The position numbers and the translations under genes were made by a program. Shown in pieces: positions 36,918 through 48,598 of a stretch of DNA of 64,000 nt. A model generated the notes under the pieces. The model searched no databases. It was given only the letters and a program-made list of their open reading frames with translations, and was not told where the DNA came from. Source of the DNA: Zantedeschia hybrid cultivar (Eukaryota; Streptophyta; Magnoliopsida; Alismatales; Araceae); contig JARZZO010000011.1 in the NCBI GenBank assembly GCA_030544215.1, forward strand, positions 18,306,501 to 18,370,500. Reading direction: 5' to 3'. How positions within the stretch are numbered: position 1 is the first letter of the stretch; each line of letters starts with the position of its first letter.

Positions 36918-39150
36918 GCACTTACATGAACCAATGAAATGAAAAAAAAAAAAAAACATCTATCTTACCGGAGTTTGAAATGGGCTTTATCCACCGTGAC
37001 ATGGCATTCTTTGTTATCCAGCTTTAAGAAATATATATGAATAGACATATGAAGCTATAGAAACATGAGATTATAAAAACATGCACCATTATATTTTCCA
37101 TGTTCCCTTCTTTTGCAGAAATGACGGACCTAGCTAGGAGGGCTCGGTCACAATTCCATGATAAGGGTGACAGAGCCATAATTCCATAGTAAAGGTAAAA
37201 AGTCAGCAAAGCCAACCACAATTTCATAGTAAAGGTAAAAAGCCAGCAAACTCAACCGGAGTTTCATAATAAAAGTGATGGCACCAGCGATCCAACCACA
37301 GTTTCATAACAAGAGTGAAAAGGCTAGCAGACCCAACTACAATTCCATATAAGACAGATTGAATTAATTAGCAGACTCAGACACAATTCATGTTTATACT
37401 TGGAAGTATGCTAAAATGGATGAAGCCCATACAAAGATCTTATGTTCTGCTTACAATGTCGATGGATCATATGATGGCTGCACTTAAACCTGAAAATAAT
37501 ACAAGTATTAACAAACAAGTTGTACAATTATAAGCTTAACAAAAGTCATGTTTAGGACATGAGTTATGAATCAATTGTCCGTCTTCGGAAGGCATTAATG
37601 AACAAGTATAAAACTATAATGAAAACAATAAATAAGTTGGAACTAGTTTTGTCCCTGATTTGCCACAAGGAAAAAGACATTGATTATAGAAAGACACTAT
37701 ATCTAAACGAACACTTCCCAGGATCTCATCAATATCCTCAACATATAACATGTATTTACTGTAACAAATAATCAAAGCTCGATATTGAATGGACAAAGGT
37801 GGTTTTGTCCAATGAGAGAATTGCTAACATACCTGCCTTGAAGGAGCCAATGGTGGTCTACAATGCAGTTGCTGACAGTCTTTTGGAAGACAATTCGATA
37901 TTCAATGGACAGAAAGAATGGTTGCTTCCGTTCGAGAAGAAGAAGCTAGGAATGTAGGGTACACACAGAAAATATCCTTATCTCATAAAATTTGCACTCA
38001 GGTGTAAAATAAGCATGCGCTGAAAAAATGCAACTTTGGCTCATATGCATATACTATTTTGGGGGAAGCTTCACTCCATATTAGATCAGACCGACCCTAC
38101 TGTCTGATCTGACTGGGAAAAATTTATCTTCGAATGCTCACATAAGAAAATTGAAAGTTCATACAGGAAGAATGATAAGTAAAAGTAAACAATGGTAAAT
38201 AGATGGATTGCAATTATTTGTCTCCTCTCTGTTGATGGTGCTGCACATGGTATCTGTCCTTGGTGATTCTGCAGGGAAGGCTAGTCTGTTTTTGTCAGAA
38301 ACCCAACATGACATGTTGATCACCTCTCCCACTCCTTGTGTTGTTCCGATATGAGCAGGTGGGGGTGAAAGAAAGCATTAGGTTTTTTATGCAGAGATGT
38401 AGACATTTCCTTTTGGTCATGCTGGCATGGCATAGGAGTTGGGATGGAGATGTTTGATAATACAGATAGGATTGTCCTCCACTCCATCATGTTGTTAATT
38501 CATATAAATTAGTGAAGGATTCAATGGACAGCGACTAATCTAGTATTCTGTGTTCTGTGGTGCAGCAGTTGTGTTTAAATTGGCCCGGGGTGGCAGTGGT
38601 GAGGGCTGTGATGTAGGTGTTCTATCATGTCTGAAGTCTTAGAAATGGATGGCTTTGATTCAAATTTTTGACCAAATAAATGCTGACCAACAATAATCTA
38701 TACATAGTTGGTGTATAATGGCTGTAAGTTAAAGCATGCCTCTTGGGTCAAACTTTGAATGGTCAAGCCCCCAGGGCATGCAATTTTGGGGTCTCAAGTT
38801 TGGCTTTCAAAAAAAGAGAAAGATGGGTGGGTCAAGGGGTTGGAAACCCAAGAAGGGAAGGCTCTTTGGCTGGTCAATAAGGTTGGGCTAGGGCTATATT
38901 TATTCTCACTTTGGCCCATCTAATTAGTATCATTCTGCCCTCTGTTCATCATAACACACCATGACTCTTACCTTTTCTCCAAAAAATGAAGATAAACAAT
39001 GTACTTTCCAGGAGCAACAACATCAAACAAGAGGTGATACATAATTAGAAGGACAAATGCACCTATAGCACCTCCCACCATATCATACAAATAAGCAGTC
39101 AAATAATGGTAAGAGCACATTATTGAATAGGTGATGATAAAGCTATGAAA
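36918..39150. other. non-coding stretch between repeat copies; 41-bp tandem repeat inside
   Basis: Apart from the short tandem repeat at 37148-37362, nothing was recognised. No exon motifs were seen. Confidence 0.45.
37148..37362. repeat. ~41-bp tandem repeat, about six diverged copies
   Basis: Units carry CAACCACAATTTCATAGTAA followed by AGGTAAAAAGTCAGCAAA with variations; anchors recur at about 37152, 37175, 37218, 37258, 37300 and 37341. Confidence 0.75.
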
Positions 39151-40050
39151 TCAACCATTGCAGTACTCATTATTATGCATCAATTAAAACAACTATTGAA
39201 ATAGACAGTTATGCTATGGACCTGGTCATAGATTATTGTGTTTCGTTGGTGGGCTCAGGAGGGATTTAATGTGAGTATAGTCATCTTGTCAAACAGGATT
39301 TGCCATGAAGGCAACCCAACTGTTTACATATCTCATATTTTGTCCTCATCATCGCCCTCACCCCAAAATCATGGATATCACAATATCTCCATCGCCAACT
39401 ATGTATATCGGTACTCATTATATGTGCCGCAGATGGGGCTGCAATTGATGCCATGCCTGCCACCTACGTACATTGAGTCTGACATACATATTGGGGGCAA
39501 CATTAGTGGCCACATGATAAGGGATAAAGTTGGCACAAATTCCTGTCACAAGACGAACATGTATAAGACAACATAGAACACAAGTGAACATTACATACTC
39601 AACCATTGCAGTACCCATTATTCTGCATCAATTAAAACAACCATTGAAATAGACAGTTATGCCATGGACCTGGTCATAGATTATTGTATTTCGTTGGTGG
39701 GCTCATGAGGGATTTAATGTGAGTATAGTCATCTTGTCAAACAGGGTTGCCATGAAGGCCAACCAACTGTTTACATATCTCATATTTGTCCTCATCATCG
39801 CCCTCACCTCAAAATCATGGATATCACAATATCGCCATCGCCAACTATGCATATCGGTACCCATTATATGTGCCGCACATGGGGCTGCAATTGATGCCCT
39901 GCCTGCCACCTACGTACATTGAGTTTGACATACATATTAGGGGCAACATTAGGGGCCACATGATAAAAGGAGAAATTCGCACAAGTTCCTGTCACAGGAT
40001 ACCACAGGTTAGGAACATGTATAAGACAACATAGAACATAAGAAAAGATT
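39151..40050. repeat. copies 2 and 3 of the ~448-bp repeat, in tandem
   Basis: Copy 2 runs 39151-39598 and copy 3 39599-about 40050, in direct orientation and highly similar to each other and to copy 1. They lie immediately downstream (3') of the transposase ORF and may be the subterminal region of the Harbinger element. Confidence 0.85.
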
Positions 40051-40225
40051 ATATACTCAAAATTCATAAGCATATGACAAAAACATGTTTTACGGAGTGT
40101 CCAACAACACATCTCAAACAGCACATTAGCTAAGAAACGAAAGAGTGATGAAATGATAAAAGGATCCCACTCATAGAAACGTAGATCAAGATTGATAGAT
40201 TAGCATCCTATTCTGCCTCCCATAA

Positions 40226-41392
40226 CTAGCGTCCGATGTTTGTCCTGAAGACCTCCCCTGCTCTCATCTCAATTGCTGGGGTGACAACTGATGGATCGAC
40301 ATTATCATCGCCTGCACCATGTTCCTCTACAACATTTTGTAGAAAGTAGAAGTCCTGTCCCTGCTCCCGACGGATGAAGTTGTGAACCACAACACATGCC
40401 AACACAATGTACAACTGAGTACGAAAAGGATACTTGTTCCCTTTCCTAAGCGTGGAAAAATGCATCTTCAAGACGCCAAAGGCACGCTCCACACAGTTCC
40501 TGATTTGTGCATGGCGGTGATTAAATTTATCTCGCATGCTCCTGTACGGAGCATTACCACGACCTTGATATTGTTCCAGGTGGTATCTCTCTCCACGGTA
40601 CGAGGCTAAGAATGTAGCAGTATTTGCGTACCCACAATCAACTAAGTAATACTTTCCTTGTGGTACACTGAAGCCACCCCTCTCTAACGCTCTTGAAAGT
40701 ATCTTTTGATCTCTAGTGGCACCTTCCCAGCCTACACCAACATAAATAAACTGCAAATCGAAGGACACTGCTGCCATCACATTCTGACTTATGTCACCTT
40801 TACGATTTCGATACCGATATTGCTTCGACTTGGCAACATGTGCAGGGATGTGAGTGCCATCAATTGCACCGATGGCATCCTACAATAACACTATTAAGTT
40901 ACATTGTTTGCTTCCACCAAAATCAAAACATTGAAAAAAGGAATGTTGGTTTACCTTAAAGAAGGGGTAGAAGTTCGGATTGTGACGAATGAATGGGTGT
41001 ACATCCTCCAAATTTGTTGGGAGTTGAATATACTCGAACCTAAGATCAGCAACAGCCTTGATGACACGGTTGACGTATTGACTAATGGTTTGAGAGGAGT
41101 GCTGGAAGTGCTCACATGCAGCCTGCGTAGTAAGTCCGTGACCCATAACATATAGGAACATGGCTAGCTGTTCACTAGCAGTCACATCTCGACAGTCCCT
41201 AATGAAACCTCTCCCTATTAAGGTGTCCCTCAAACGAACAAACATATGTGGATTAAGTCTGAACATGTTGTAGCAACGACCCTCATGACCGTTTAAAATA
41301 TGCTCGACCCACACTCGGCCTGTATAACTTGAGTTGTGCATGGGTCTGGGCACCCGCACATTTTGCACATGCTCTCCTTCGAGCTCTTCCAT
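40226..41392 (-). CDS. PIF/Harbinger transposase (DDE_Tnp_4 / HARBI1-like), two exons
   Basis: Two exons, 41392-40955 and 40879-40226, separated by a 75-bp GT-AG intron, give 363 residues with no internal stop. The N-terminal half has the helical DNA-binding region (FRLNPHMFVRLRDTL, EHFQHSSQTISQYVNRV). The nuclease half carries the triad in AIDGTH (D), LVDCGYANT (D) and CVERAFGVLK (E). The family cuts and pastes DNA, usually making TTA-type 3-bp duplications, and needs the partner Myb-like protein. The ATG at 41392 is preceded by another open frame (41664-41293) that could be an upstream exon. The intact frame and triad suggest a recent, possibly active copy. Confidence 0.88.
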
Positions 41393-41676
41393 GATAAGGG
41401 GTCGAAGATAAGGAAGACTTCATTCTCCTCTTCAATGATCTCCCTTACTATGTCGTCCCAATCTGCATGCAGGTATCCTACATTTACACTGACCTCAAGT
41501 TCCCTCGCACTAAATAATAGGTGGAGTCTAAGGGAAATATTGTAAGTAGAATTCGGATAACAATTAAGAACAATGTCTTTAACATATTGAACTAACATTA
41601 CAAATAAGAAAGTAGAGAACAGTGTATCATGAAGACATGAAGACATGAAAACATAACAATACACTTCCGTTAGTGT

Positions 41677-42033
41677 CTATGCACGAGCTAATAAGATCAC
41701 TAGGCCAACCAAGATTAAGAATAACATCAGGAAGATTAGTAACATGATGCAAATAGAGACGACATCAACATTCTGCATTGATATGGATGTCGGATTCCTC
41801 CCCATTGTTGGAGGCACATGAGGTGCCTCAACTCCGGTGCGTACTGCCACCAATGGAGGAATAGAACTCCCAGCCACGATACCCCCAAATGCATCATTTG
41901 CCTCCTCCATCGATGTGAATCCTTTAAACCTGGCACCCGGATAACCATTTACTTGGGCATAGCACTCAGCCCAACTGTAGTACACACCTGAGCAGCGCCC
42001 AACCCATACTACATAGCATTTATACTTGCCCAT
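41677..42033 (-). CDS. small protein: RNase H1-type hybrid-binding (viroplasmin-like) domain plus C-terminal hydrophobic segment
   Basis: A 118-codon ORF; an in-frame TAA 15 nt upstream supports the ATG at 42033. Residues 5-49 match the hybrid-binding domain of eukaryotic RNase H1, also found in caulimovirus viroplasmins: YVVWVGRCSGVYYSWAEC, then V28, G30, P32-G33-A34, F36-K37, F39 and A45. In RNase H1 this fold binds RNA/DNA hybrids or dsRNA. No RNase H catalytic domain follows. Residues 51-90 are a Pro/Ser linker, and residues 91-115 are almost entirely I/L/V/M/F, a predicted membrane tail with the domain on the cytosolic side. The ORF is on the transposase strand, 221 bp after the Myb ORF and 284 bp before the transposase. 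Its role in the transposon is unknown; it could instead be an exon captured from a host gene. Confidence 0.75.
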   Translation of the reverse strand: MGKYKCYVVWVGRCSGVYYSWAECYAQVNGYPGARFKGFTSMEEANDAFGGIVAGSSIPPLVAVRTGVEAPHVPPTMGRNPTSISMQNVDVVSICIMLLIFLMLFLILVGLVILLARA

Positions 42034-42253
42034 TTCTGGAGGTACTTAAAATCCTGCAGTTAAGACATGTAGGATAAAATAGGAGTTCATGTACTTTAAC
42101 ATACGAAAATATAGTACAATATACAGCATGCAAGCAAATAGAAAGCAATAAACATAACAGTCCTACAGCACCTCCCATACATAACATGTCCAAAATGGGG
42201 AAAAGTGTCACAACATAGTACAAATAACAGTCACTTAATAGATACCAATATCA

Positions 42254-43622
42254 CTAGGGTGGTGCAGGTGCAATGTTAATCTGGTGGTAGATCCATCCCA
42301 ACTTGTCCTCATCGTCTAGCGCTAAGAAGACCACTCGATTCCTTGGGTCCATGAAGAGACCAGCTCTGCTGTACAGTAAGTCCCGAGTAAAGCCCAGGAG
42401 AGATTTCAACTTAACTATACACTCTTGAACTGCCTGCTCCTCGTGGGCATACGATTGTGATGAAGATTGATGGTTCAATAGTTCACGCATTTTCAGCCTC
42501 TCTTTGTTAACAGCAGTGTACTCCCTCAACGAGTCACACACATGATCAATACTTTTGCGGCGTCTCTTACCTCCCGTGGACGAATAAGGGATGACTCGTC
42601 TCTTAACAGGAGAGATTGCTTCATCGTCAGTCAGAGCTGTTGGCTGTGGAGTGTGACGCATAGGAGGTGTATCTTCTCCTAGCATATCGGAGAAAGATTG
42701 ATGTTGAGAGGCCGACAAATCGAAAGGATTAAAGTCATCGCCGAAAGAATCTACCCCCATGCTAGTAAACTGTGACTGCGTATGTGACTGTGTATGTGCG
42801 TCCGGTTGTGGCTGTGGCTGTAACTGTGGCATTGGTTGTGGCCGTGGCACTGGTTGTGGCCGTGGGCGTATCAGTGTACGGCTCTCCTCATCATCACCAA
42901 ATGATCTCTTACGTTCAAGATCAACAACTTGATTTGAACCGAAGAATAGACTCCCCCGAGTCGTGCTCTTCCCACATATGAGATCCAACTCCGCTTTCAA
43001 CTCAAACGGCTTTCCAAAGTATACCTTGTATTTAGGATTTGACTGTGTAAAAAAGACCAAAAAAATTAGCTGCTGTTTTTTTTTTACACAACTACTTGGT
43101 CTAAGTATTGAAATTGTAGGAGTCTACGCACATACCGCAATAGCATCTTGCCATCCATCAGTGTCAGAAGGGATGGGCATGTTGGTGGTGTCATCCCAAC
43201 CCCAACCACTACGATCTATCAACTGTAGATACTCCCGGTAAGTTCTCTTAATATTCTTCCAACGATTGGACAAATTCTCCTGGTCCATATTAAGATGAGT
43301 AGCCTCATTAAAGGGGACCATGATTTCGGTCCAAACATGTTTTTTGAAAGTCCCCTGATGGCAATGATGTTTATGGTATTGATCCACTAACAAGTTAACT
43401 AGTATCCTGTCCTGACGGGGGGTCCAATTACCGACCCGAGCCTTCCCTCTCGAGTCTAAGAAATTCAAGTAGAAAGTAAGGTACAACATTTAGGGCTAGT
43501 ACAGTATGAGAGAATGTATGCATGCCATTCGTTTACAGGAAATCCATAAGTATGCGAGACCAAGTTTTCCAAGCAAAAAGTGGTTGTATGCATAAGTTTA
43601 TGTTTTTACCTGACTGAGACAT
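42254..43622 (-). CDS. Harbinger Myb/SANT-like DNA-binding protein, three exons
   Basis: Exons 43622-43610 (MSQS plus one base), 43455-43136 and 43042-42254 join in phase to 373 residues. The N-terminal Myb/SANT-like domain has the spaced tryptophans GNWTPRQDR, HVWTEIMVPFN and LSNRWKNIKRTYREY. The middle is rich in Pro-Gln-Arg repeats (RPRPQPVPRPQPMPQ) and carries a basic RRVIPYSS / GGKRRRKS patch likely to be a nuclear signal. In PIF/Pong elements this protein binds subterminal DNA and escorts the transposase to the nucleus. The short first exon is chosen because it supplies an ATG and correct phase; a start inside exon 2 is possible. Confidence 0.82.
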
Positions 43623-43789
43623 CCTGACAATTGATGGATGCGAACGTAAATCACACCTACAATTGACATGTGACTAGTCATACAACATATATAATGAGAA
43701 TGGATAACAAAACATATATGAAATAGATCACTTGAACATAGACCAACATATAGGTCCACTGACCTAAATGGCTATAGGGGGGCGGAGCT

Positions 43790-44745
43790 AAATGAATACA
43801 TTTCAAAATTTTCAAGAAAATCACAGAAGAAAAACTGCAACAAGTGATAATCAGCAAACCTGAAATTTTGGTCATCATATGTGACAGTAAAATAGGCTGG
43901 GGAGAACAACGATTGCAAGAACAAGGATTGCATAGACAACATCCTATCAAAACGAAGTAAATAAAATGCGTGTAGGGGACGAACGTAAATTAATTGTATA
44001 GAAATTTTCAACCAAATCACACATGAAGAATCACATTCTGTAATAATCAGCAAATGTGAAACTTTGATCATCATATGTGACAGTAAAGTAGGCCGGGAAG
44101 AATAAGGATAGCATGAACGAAACCGTACCGAAATCAAATCAATACAGTGGGTATAGGGAGATAAACTTAAATTAATTGATATGGAAATTTATTTTGACAT
44201 CACACAACCAAAATCCTAGGAACTAAAAATCAGCAAGCCTCAAACTTTGATCAACATCTGTGATAGTACAATAGGCCGGGAAGAACATGGATTGGAAAAA
44301 CAAGAATTTTATGTACGAAACCGTACAGAATGGAAATCAATAAAATGGGTATAATCACCAATACAATGAAGGTAAATTAATTGTATAAAAAATTTCAAGC
44401 AAATCACAACAACAAAATGGACAAGAAGTAATAATGACCAAACCTGAAACTTTGATCATCATTTGTAAGAGTAAAATAGGTTGGGAAGAACAAACATTGT
44501 ATTACAAGGATTGCATGTACGAAACCGTAGGTAAGCCACAATTTAAAAAATGGGTATACGTCCACGGACGTAAATTTATTCGTATGCAAAATTTTCAAGC
44601 AAATCACAGTACAAAAAACACATGAACTCATAAAGACCAATAACATAGCTTTGGTCATCATCTGTGACAGTAAACTAGGCTGGAAATAAGAAGGATTGCA
44701 GGAACCACAAGATTGCATGTAAGAAACTGTACGAAAATGAACTAA
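43790..44745. repeat. ~197-bp tandem repeat, five diverged copies, upstream of the Harbinger ORFs
   Basis: The anchor GATCATCATATGTGACAGTA, followed by an ARTAGGCYGGGAAGAA-like block, recurs near 43866, 44064, 44249, 44449 and 44650 (spacing 185-201). Each unit also has an AATTGTATAGAAATTTTCAA-like block. The array lies between the Myb ATG and the retrotransposon insertion point. Confidence 0.82.
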
Positions 44746-44788
44746 AAAATAATATAAACACATGTTGCCCAAGATTGCAAGAATACGA

Positions 44789-46099
44789 TGTAGGTGCTTA
44801 GAATGACCGTGTGATTATCATGAAATATCTATGTTGTTTAGTGTAAACTAACCTATTAAAAACAGCAACTAAAGTGCAGTGATCGCCAGAAACTTTTAAC
44901 TAAAAAAGTTTCAAAAGAGATATGATCGCCTACCTTTCAAACGCGGAAGATTGAGTCCTTGGTTCCCCTTCCTCAGCCGGCTGAAGAAAGAGAGCCCTTT
45001 CTTTGTTCTTTTGTTCTTGCTGCGGAATTTGAGGTTGAGGATCGTCCAGAAGTCTTTTTGATTTCCCCTTTTGATCTCTTGTTGTTGTTGAGTGCAGCAG
45101 AGACAGAAACAGAAAACGAAGAAACGATGATGAGGATTTAAGTAGAAGCAGTATCTGAACTAATCATGATTTTAAGCATATTTAAAACAGCAAACTCACT
45201 TTTTTAAATGGCTTTGAAATCCCTTAGATCAAGTAGGTTTTTGAAAGATTATGCTGTGGTGTGTGTTTGCATGAAGTGAATGAAGAATGAAACTAATGAA
45301 GATGAAAGATGATTGCAGTAATGAAAAACTTATGCCCAGTCGGTTGAAGCTTTGAAAGGATGAAGATCTTGAAAGGGACGCTGACTTCTGGAAATGGCAG
45401 CGCTCCGACGTTACGATGTTGCTTCAATCTTCAACTCGCTATAACGCTATGGCTCAATTCAATTCAATTCTCTTCTCTTTTTTTTTTTAACTCTTCAACA
45501 TGCAGGGTATTTATAGGCATTTCTTGCGTTCGAGATTAACATAGCAAAATTCCGAATTTATCCATCTTAACCGACAGATAATTACTGATTAATTCATCTT
45601 TATCTGTAATTATCTAAAACGCGTCCACCTTGGCTGACGCCTTTCAGATTAATTAAGATAAGGATAAATATCCGGGAAAACTTATCTTTATCTTTATTAG
45701 GTAAAACGCGTCCATCTATGTAGACGTCTTTTACACTAATTAAGATAAGGATAAACATCCGGAAGAGAAGTTAAAATCACTTAGGAAACTTAAAACGCGT
45801 CGACATTACTAGACGCCTTTTAGTTAATTAATTAATTAATTAAAATTCAAATTTAAACGTTAAAACAGGAATAAAGTCTAAATGGCGTCCACGTGGGTAG
45901 ACGTCTTTTAGAATTCTTCATATTTTAACTCAAATTTGAATTAAAACAAATTCAATTGATTAACTTAAACACATCTGTTAAACCCGACACTTAAAAAGAT
46001 TAATAAAAATTAATTAATGATTAATTATCAGACCATTTTGAGGCATTATTGTATGATATGAAATTTACTCGAAATGACGTCAAAATTAGCGTGTCTACA
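44789..46099 (-). repeat. 3' LTR
   Basis: 1311 bp, begins TGTAGGTGCTT and ends GTGTCTACA on the plus strand. It contains four copies of the 30-bp inverted-arm module (45616, 45703, 45792, 45880) and a TATAAATA box on the minus strand at about 45509-45517. It is separated from the internal region by a purine-rich tract (minus strand AAGGTGAGGCAGC at 46112-46100), the likely polypurine tract. Confidence 0.95.
45616..45909 (-). promoter_or_regulatory. array of four 30-bp inverted-arm modules in the 3' LTR
   Basis: Modules at 45616-45645, 45703-45732, 45792-45821 and 45880-45909, spaced 87, 89 and 88 bp. Each is arm AAAACGCGTC (last copy AAATGGCGTC), ten variable bases, then arm GACGCCTTTY or GACGTCTTTT. 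The modules are the conserved part of a diverged ~88-bp tandem repeat in U3. Confidence 0.85.
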
Positions 46100-47141
46100 G
46101 CTGCCTCACCTTGGCATTGTCTTTGCAAGGGAGTGAAATGAAATGGAATGCACTGAAAAGGTGATGCCAAGGTGTGATGAGACACGCTCTTAACATCACA
46201 TGATTAGAATTTTTCTCGAAATCATCAACGAAGATAGCTCAAGGAAATCAATGGAATTAATCCTGTCTGGATGAAGTAGACAAGGAAATAAAATAAAGTC
46301 GATCAACCTCCGCGGAGTGGGAAGTACCCCAGGTCGTAGACACTGCAGGTTTCATCATGGGGAGCGTTTGCCAGCCAATGTGGACGTGCTGCAGCCACGA
46401 TGGATCTTAAAAGAAAACAAGAATATTGGATAAAGAATCCAATCAAGGATAGAATTCCAAGGATATCTTCAAGCGAACCTCAAAGATAATCAAGATACTC
46501 AATTCAGAATGGAATATTTCATATCATGTTGGAGTTATTTGATTAATGGTCTGAAACTTAATCAGTAATTAATCCTTATCACAATGATTTCAAAGTCCTA
46601 CATGATGCATGCTGGGCTAAAAGAAAAATATAAAGTTAAATAAAATATAAATTAATCAAGGATAATATTGTTAAATTGTTATTAATGAGTCAAGATACCA
46701 ATTCTTGTAATTCAGTGCTAAGCCGAAGCTCGTTTATCCACGCACCGTTTCACAAAAGTGGAACCATCGTCCCCACTAATTAACAATCCAACGGACTATC
46801 CATGCGATTAAGAATCCTCTGGAATTATCACTGTTTTTGTTGAAGGGGAACTCAAATTCCAGTTTCATCAAAACCACAAGGTCCTTGATATACTCTAATA
46901 AATATTTATCATATAGTAATGCAAATGCAAAGTAATTACATGGAATAAGTACAAGGATAGAAATAACCGTCTTTTTAGCTACGGTCGAGACTTCTTGACT
47001 CCCACAATGGGATTTTCTTGATATTTCCAGCTTTACTTGGGCTTTCTTGAATTTTCTGCAATCAAAATCGTTAGTAATTCCAAACAAATATTCAACTTAA
47101 ACATTAAAATCACAGGATTTCGGGAAAATAGCAGAATTGCT

Positions 47142-47207
47142 AAAACGCGTCGTGTCGAGCAGACGCCATTTAACTTTGAAACGCGTCAGGTATCATAGAC
47201 GCCTTTC
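47142..47207 (-). promoter_or_regulatory. two 30-bp inverted-arm modules in the 3'-UTR
   Basis: 47142-47171: AAAACGCGTC, ten bases, GACGCCATTT. 47178-47207: GAAACGCGTC, ten bases, GACGCCTTTC. The outermost pair of the second copy is G/C where most LTR copies have A/T, so pairing is kept. Confidence 0.85.
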
Positions 47208-47504
47208 ACTTACAGAAACAGGTTTCTGGTTGTTCTCTATTCGAATTCCAACTCTCTTCATGCCTTGTGTCCTGTATATGACTTGAACAAACAGGTTAAG
47301 TATCTGTTTAGGCTTAGCCCCTTGCCTGACCAAATAAATGGTCGATCAATCTTTTCCTTGAATAAATAGTCAAGGGGCATAGCCTTTATTAACAAAGGTA
47401 ATAAGAATAATCAGACTTAAGCAAAATGCAACATACAAGCAAACAGATGCTCACTGAAAATAAAAGGAATGAAACACATTAAATGCAACAAGCAAATGCT
47501 AATT

Positions 47505-47832
47505 GAAATATTTTTGTGGTTTTGAAATATTCATTTTTGTTTGGGTTTTGAAATATGTATTTTTTTTAGATTTTGAAAAATGTACATTTTTTTGATTTTT
47601 TTTTTTTTTGACATATATACTTTTTTTTGAATTTTTTACTATGCAATTTTTTTTTTGAATTTTGGACATATACATTTTTTTTGACTTTTGACATATACAT
47701 TTTTTTTTTTTGAATTTTGACATATACATTTTTTTTTGACTTTTGGCATATACAATTTTTTTTTGAATTTTTGACATATACATTTTTTTTTGACTTTTGG
47801 CATATACATTTTTTTTGACTTTTTTTTTTTTT
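47505..47832. repeat. ~28-bp T-rich tandem repeat in the retrotransposon 3'-UTR
   Basis: About eight units of the type CATATACA + T(8-11) + GACTTTTG or GAATTTTGA, with the anchor recurring every 28-29 bp from about 47665 to 47804 and looser copies to the left. The minus strand reads as Lys-rich nonsense and is not taken as a gene. Confidence 0.85.
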
Positions 47833-48598
47833 GACTAAAAGACCAGTATGGTACTTAGATCAAAAGATCATATTCATTTATTAACTTAATTTCCAAATTA
47901 TTCTTTAACAACTTAACTTAAAACCCATTGTGTTTGAACTTGTGTTTCCATTCGTGATCCCATTTGATGATTTGACCCTTAGTCAATCTAAACCATTCCT
48001 TAAGCTTGAAGTACACCTCTTTAGAAAGAAAAGAAGAATAGATTTAGAAAGCCCATGAGAAGGTTCCGGAGACTTAAAAAGATGTCCCTTTCCAACCCTA
48101 ATATCTGTTGGGGTTCGGTCATTTTCTTTCCGGGGTATTTATCGACCTTACGTTCCCTTTTGTTTTATTTCATGGCCTTGATGTGACGTTTGTAATGTAA
48201 TGGCCTTTTGATTTTGAATCTTGCCTTTTCCTTTTGTTTTTTTTTTTATTCTTTTCTTTCTTTGCTTTGCTTTGGAACGGATCTCCCCCATTTTTTTTTA
48301 TGACGGCCTCCTACTAAGATGGCGGGTATTCTTGGTAGTCTATTTTAAGCCTCGTTCCGACATCATGGGCCGAGTGTAAAACAGAATTTTACTTTAAAAC
48401 GAATGATTTGTACTTTACACCCTTAGTCAAGCTCTTGATATTCTTCAGGACTTGGCATCTCTTGTTACTCACGAATCAAACGTATCAGTGTGTGCAGTAA
48501 TGGGTTTGAAGTTAAATTATTCGGACTAACAAAGAAATTTGAGTTTATAAATTTTCTGATTCCACTGGTCTTTGTACCATACTGATCGACTCTTTAAC

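Larger units (their letters stand above)
40226..44788 (-). mobile_element. PIF/Harbinger transposon, coding core and 5' repeats
   Basis: On one strand, in order: Myb/SANT ORF (43622-42254), a small HBD ORF (42033-41677) and DDE transposase (41392-40226), preceded by a five-copy ~197-bp tandem repeat. Myb plus transposase is the standard PIF/Pong pair. The retrotransposon at 44789-59331 is inserted in its 5' region, so element sequence probably continues at 59337. A TIR-like end AATCAAACAGGGGC at 60446 is a candidate 5' terminus; the 3' terminus was not identified. Confidence 0.75.
46100..48598 (-). other. 3'-UTR of the retrotransposon
   Basis: 2.5 kb between the pol stop and the 3' LTR with no convincing ORF. 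It holds two more 30-bp modules (47142-47171 and 47178-47207) and a ~28-bp T-rich tandem array (47505-47832). Confidence 0.8.

Noticed and set aside
44959..45141. 60-codon plus-strand ORF, repeated identically at 58191-58373
   Set aside because: It lies in the LTRs, so identity simply reflects LTR identity; antisense to the element and without a recognisable motif.
47499..47783. 94-codon Lys-rich minus-strand ORF
   Set aside because: Translation of the T-rich tandem repeat; low complexity only.
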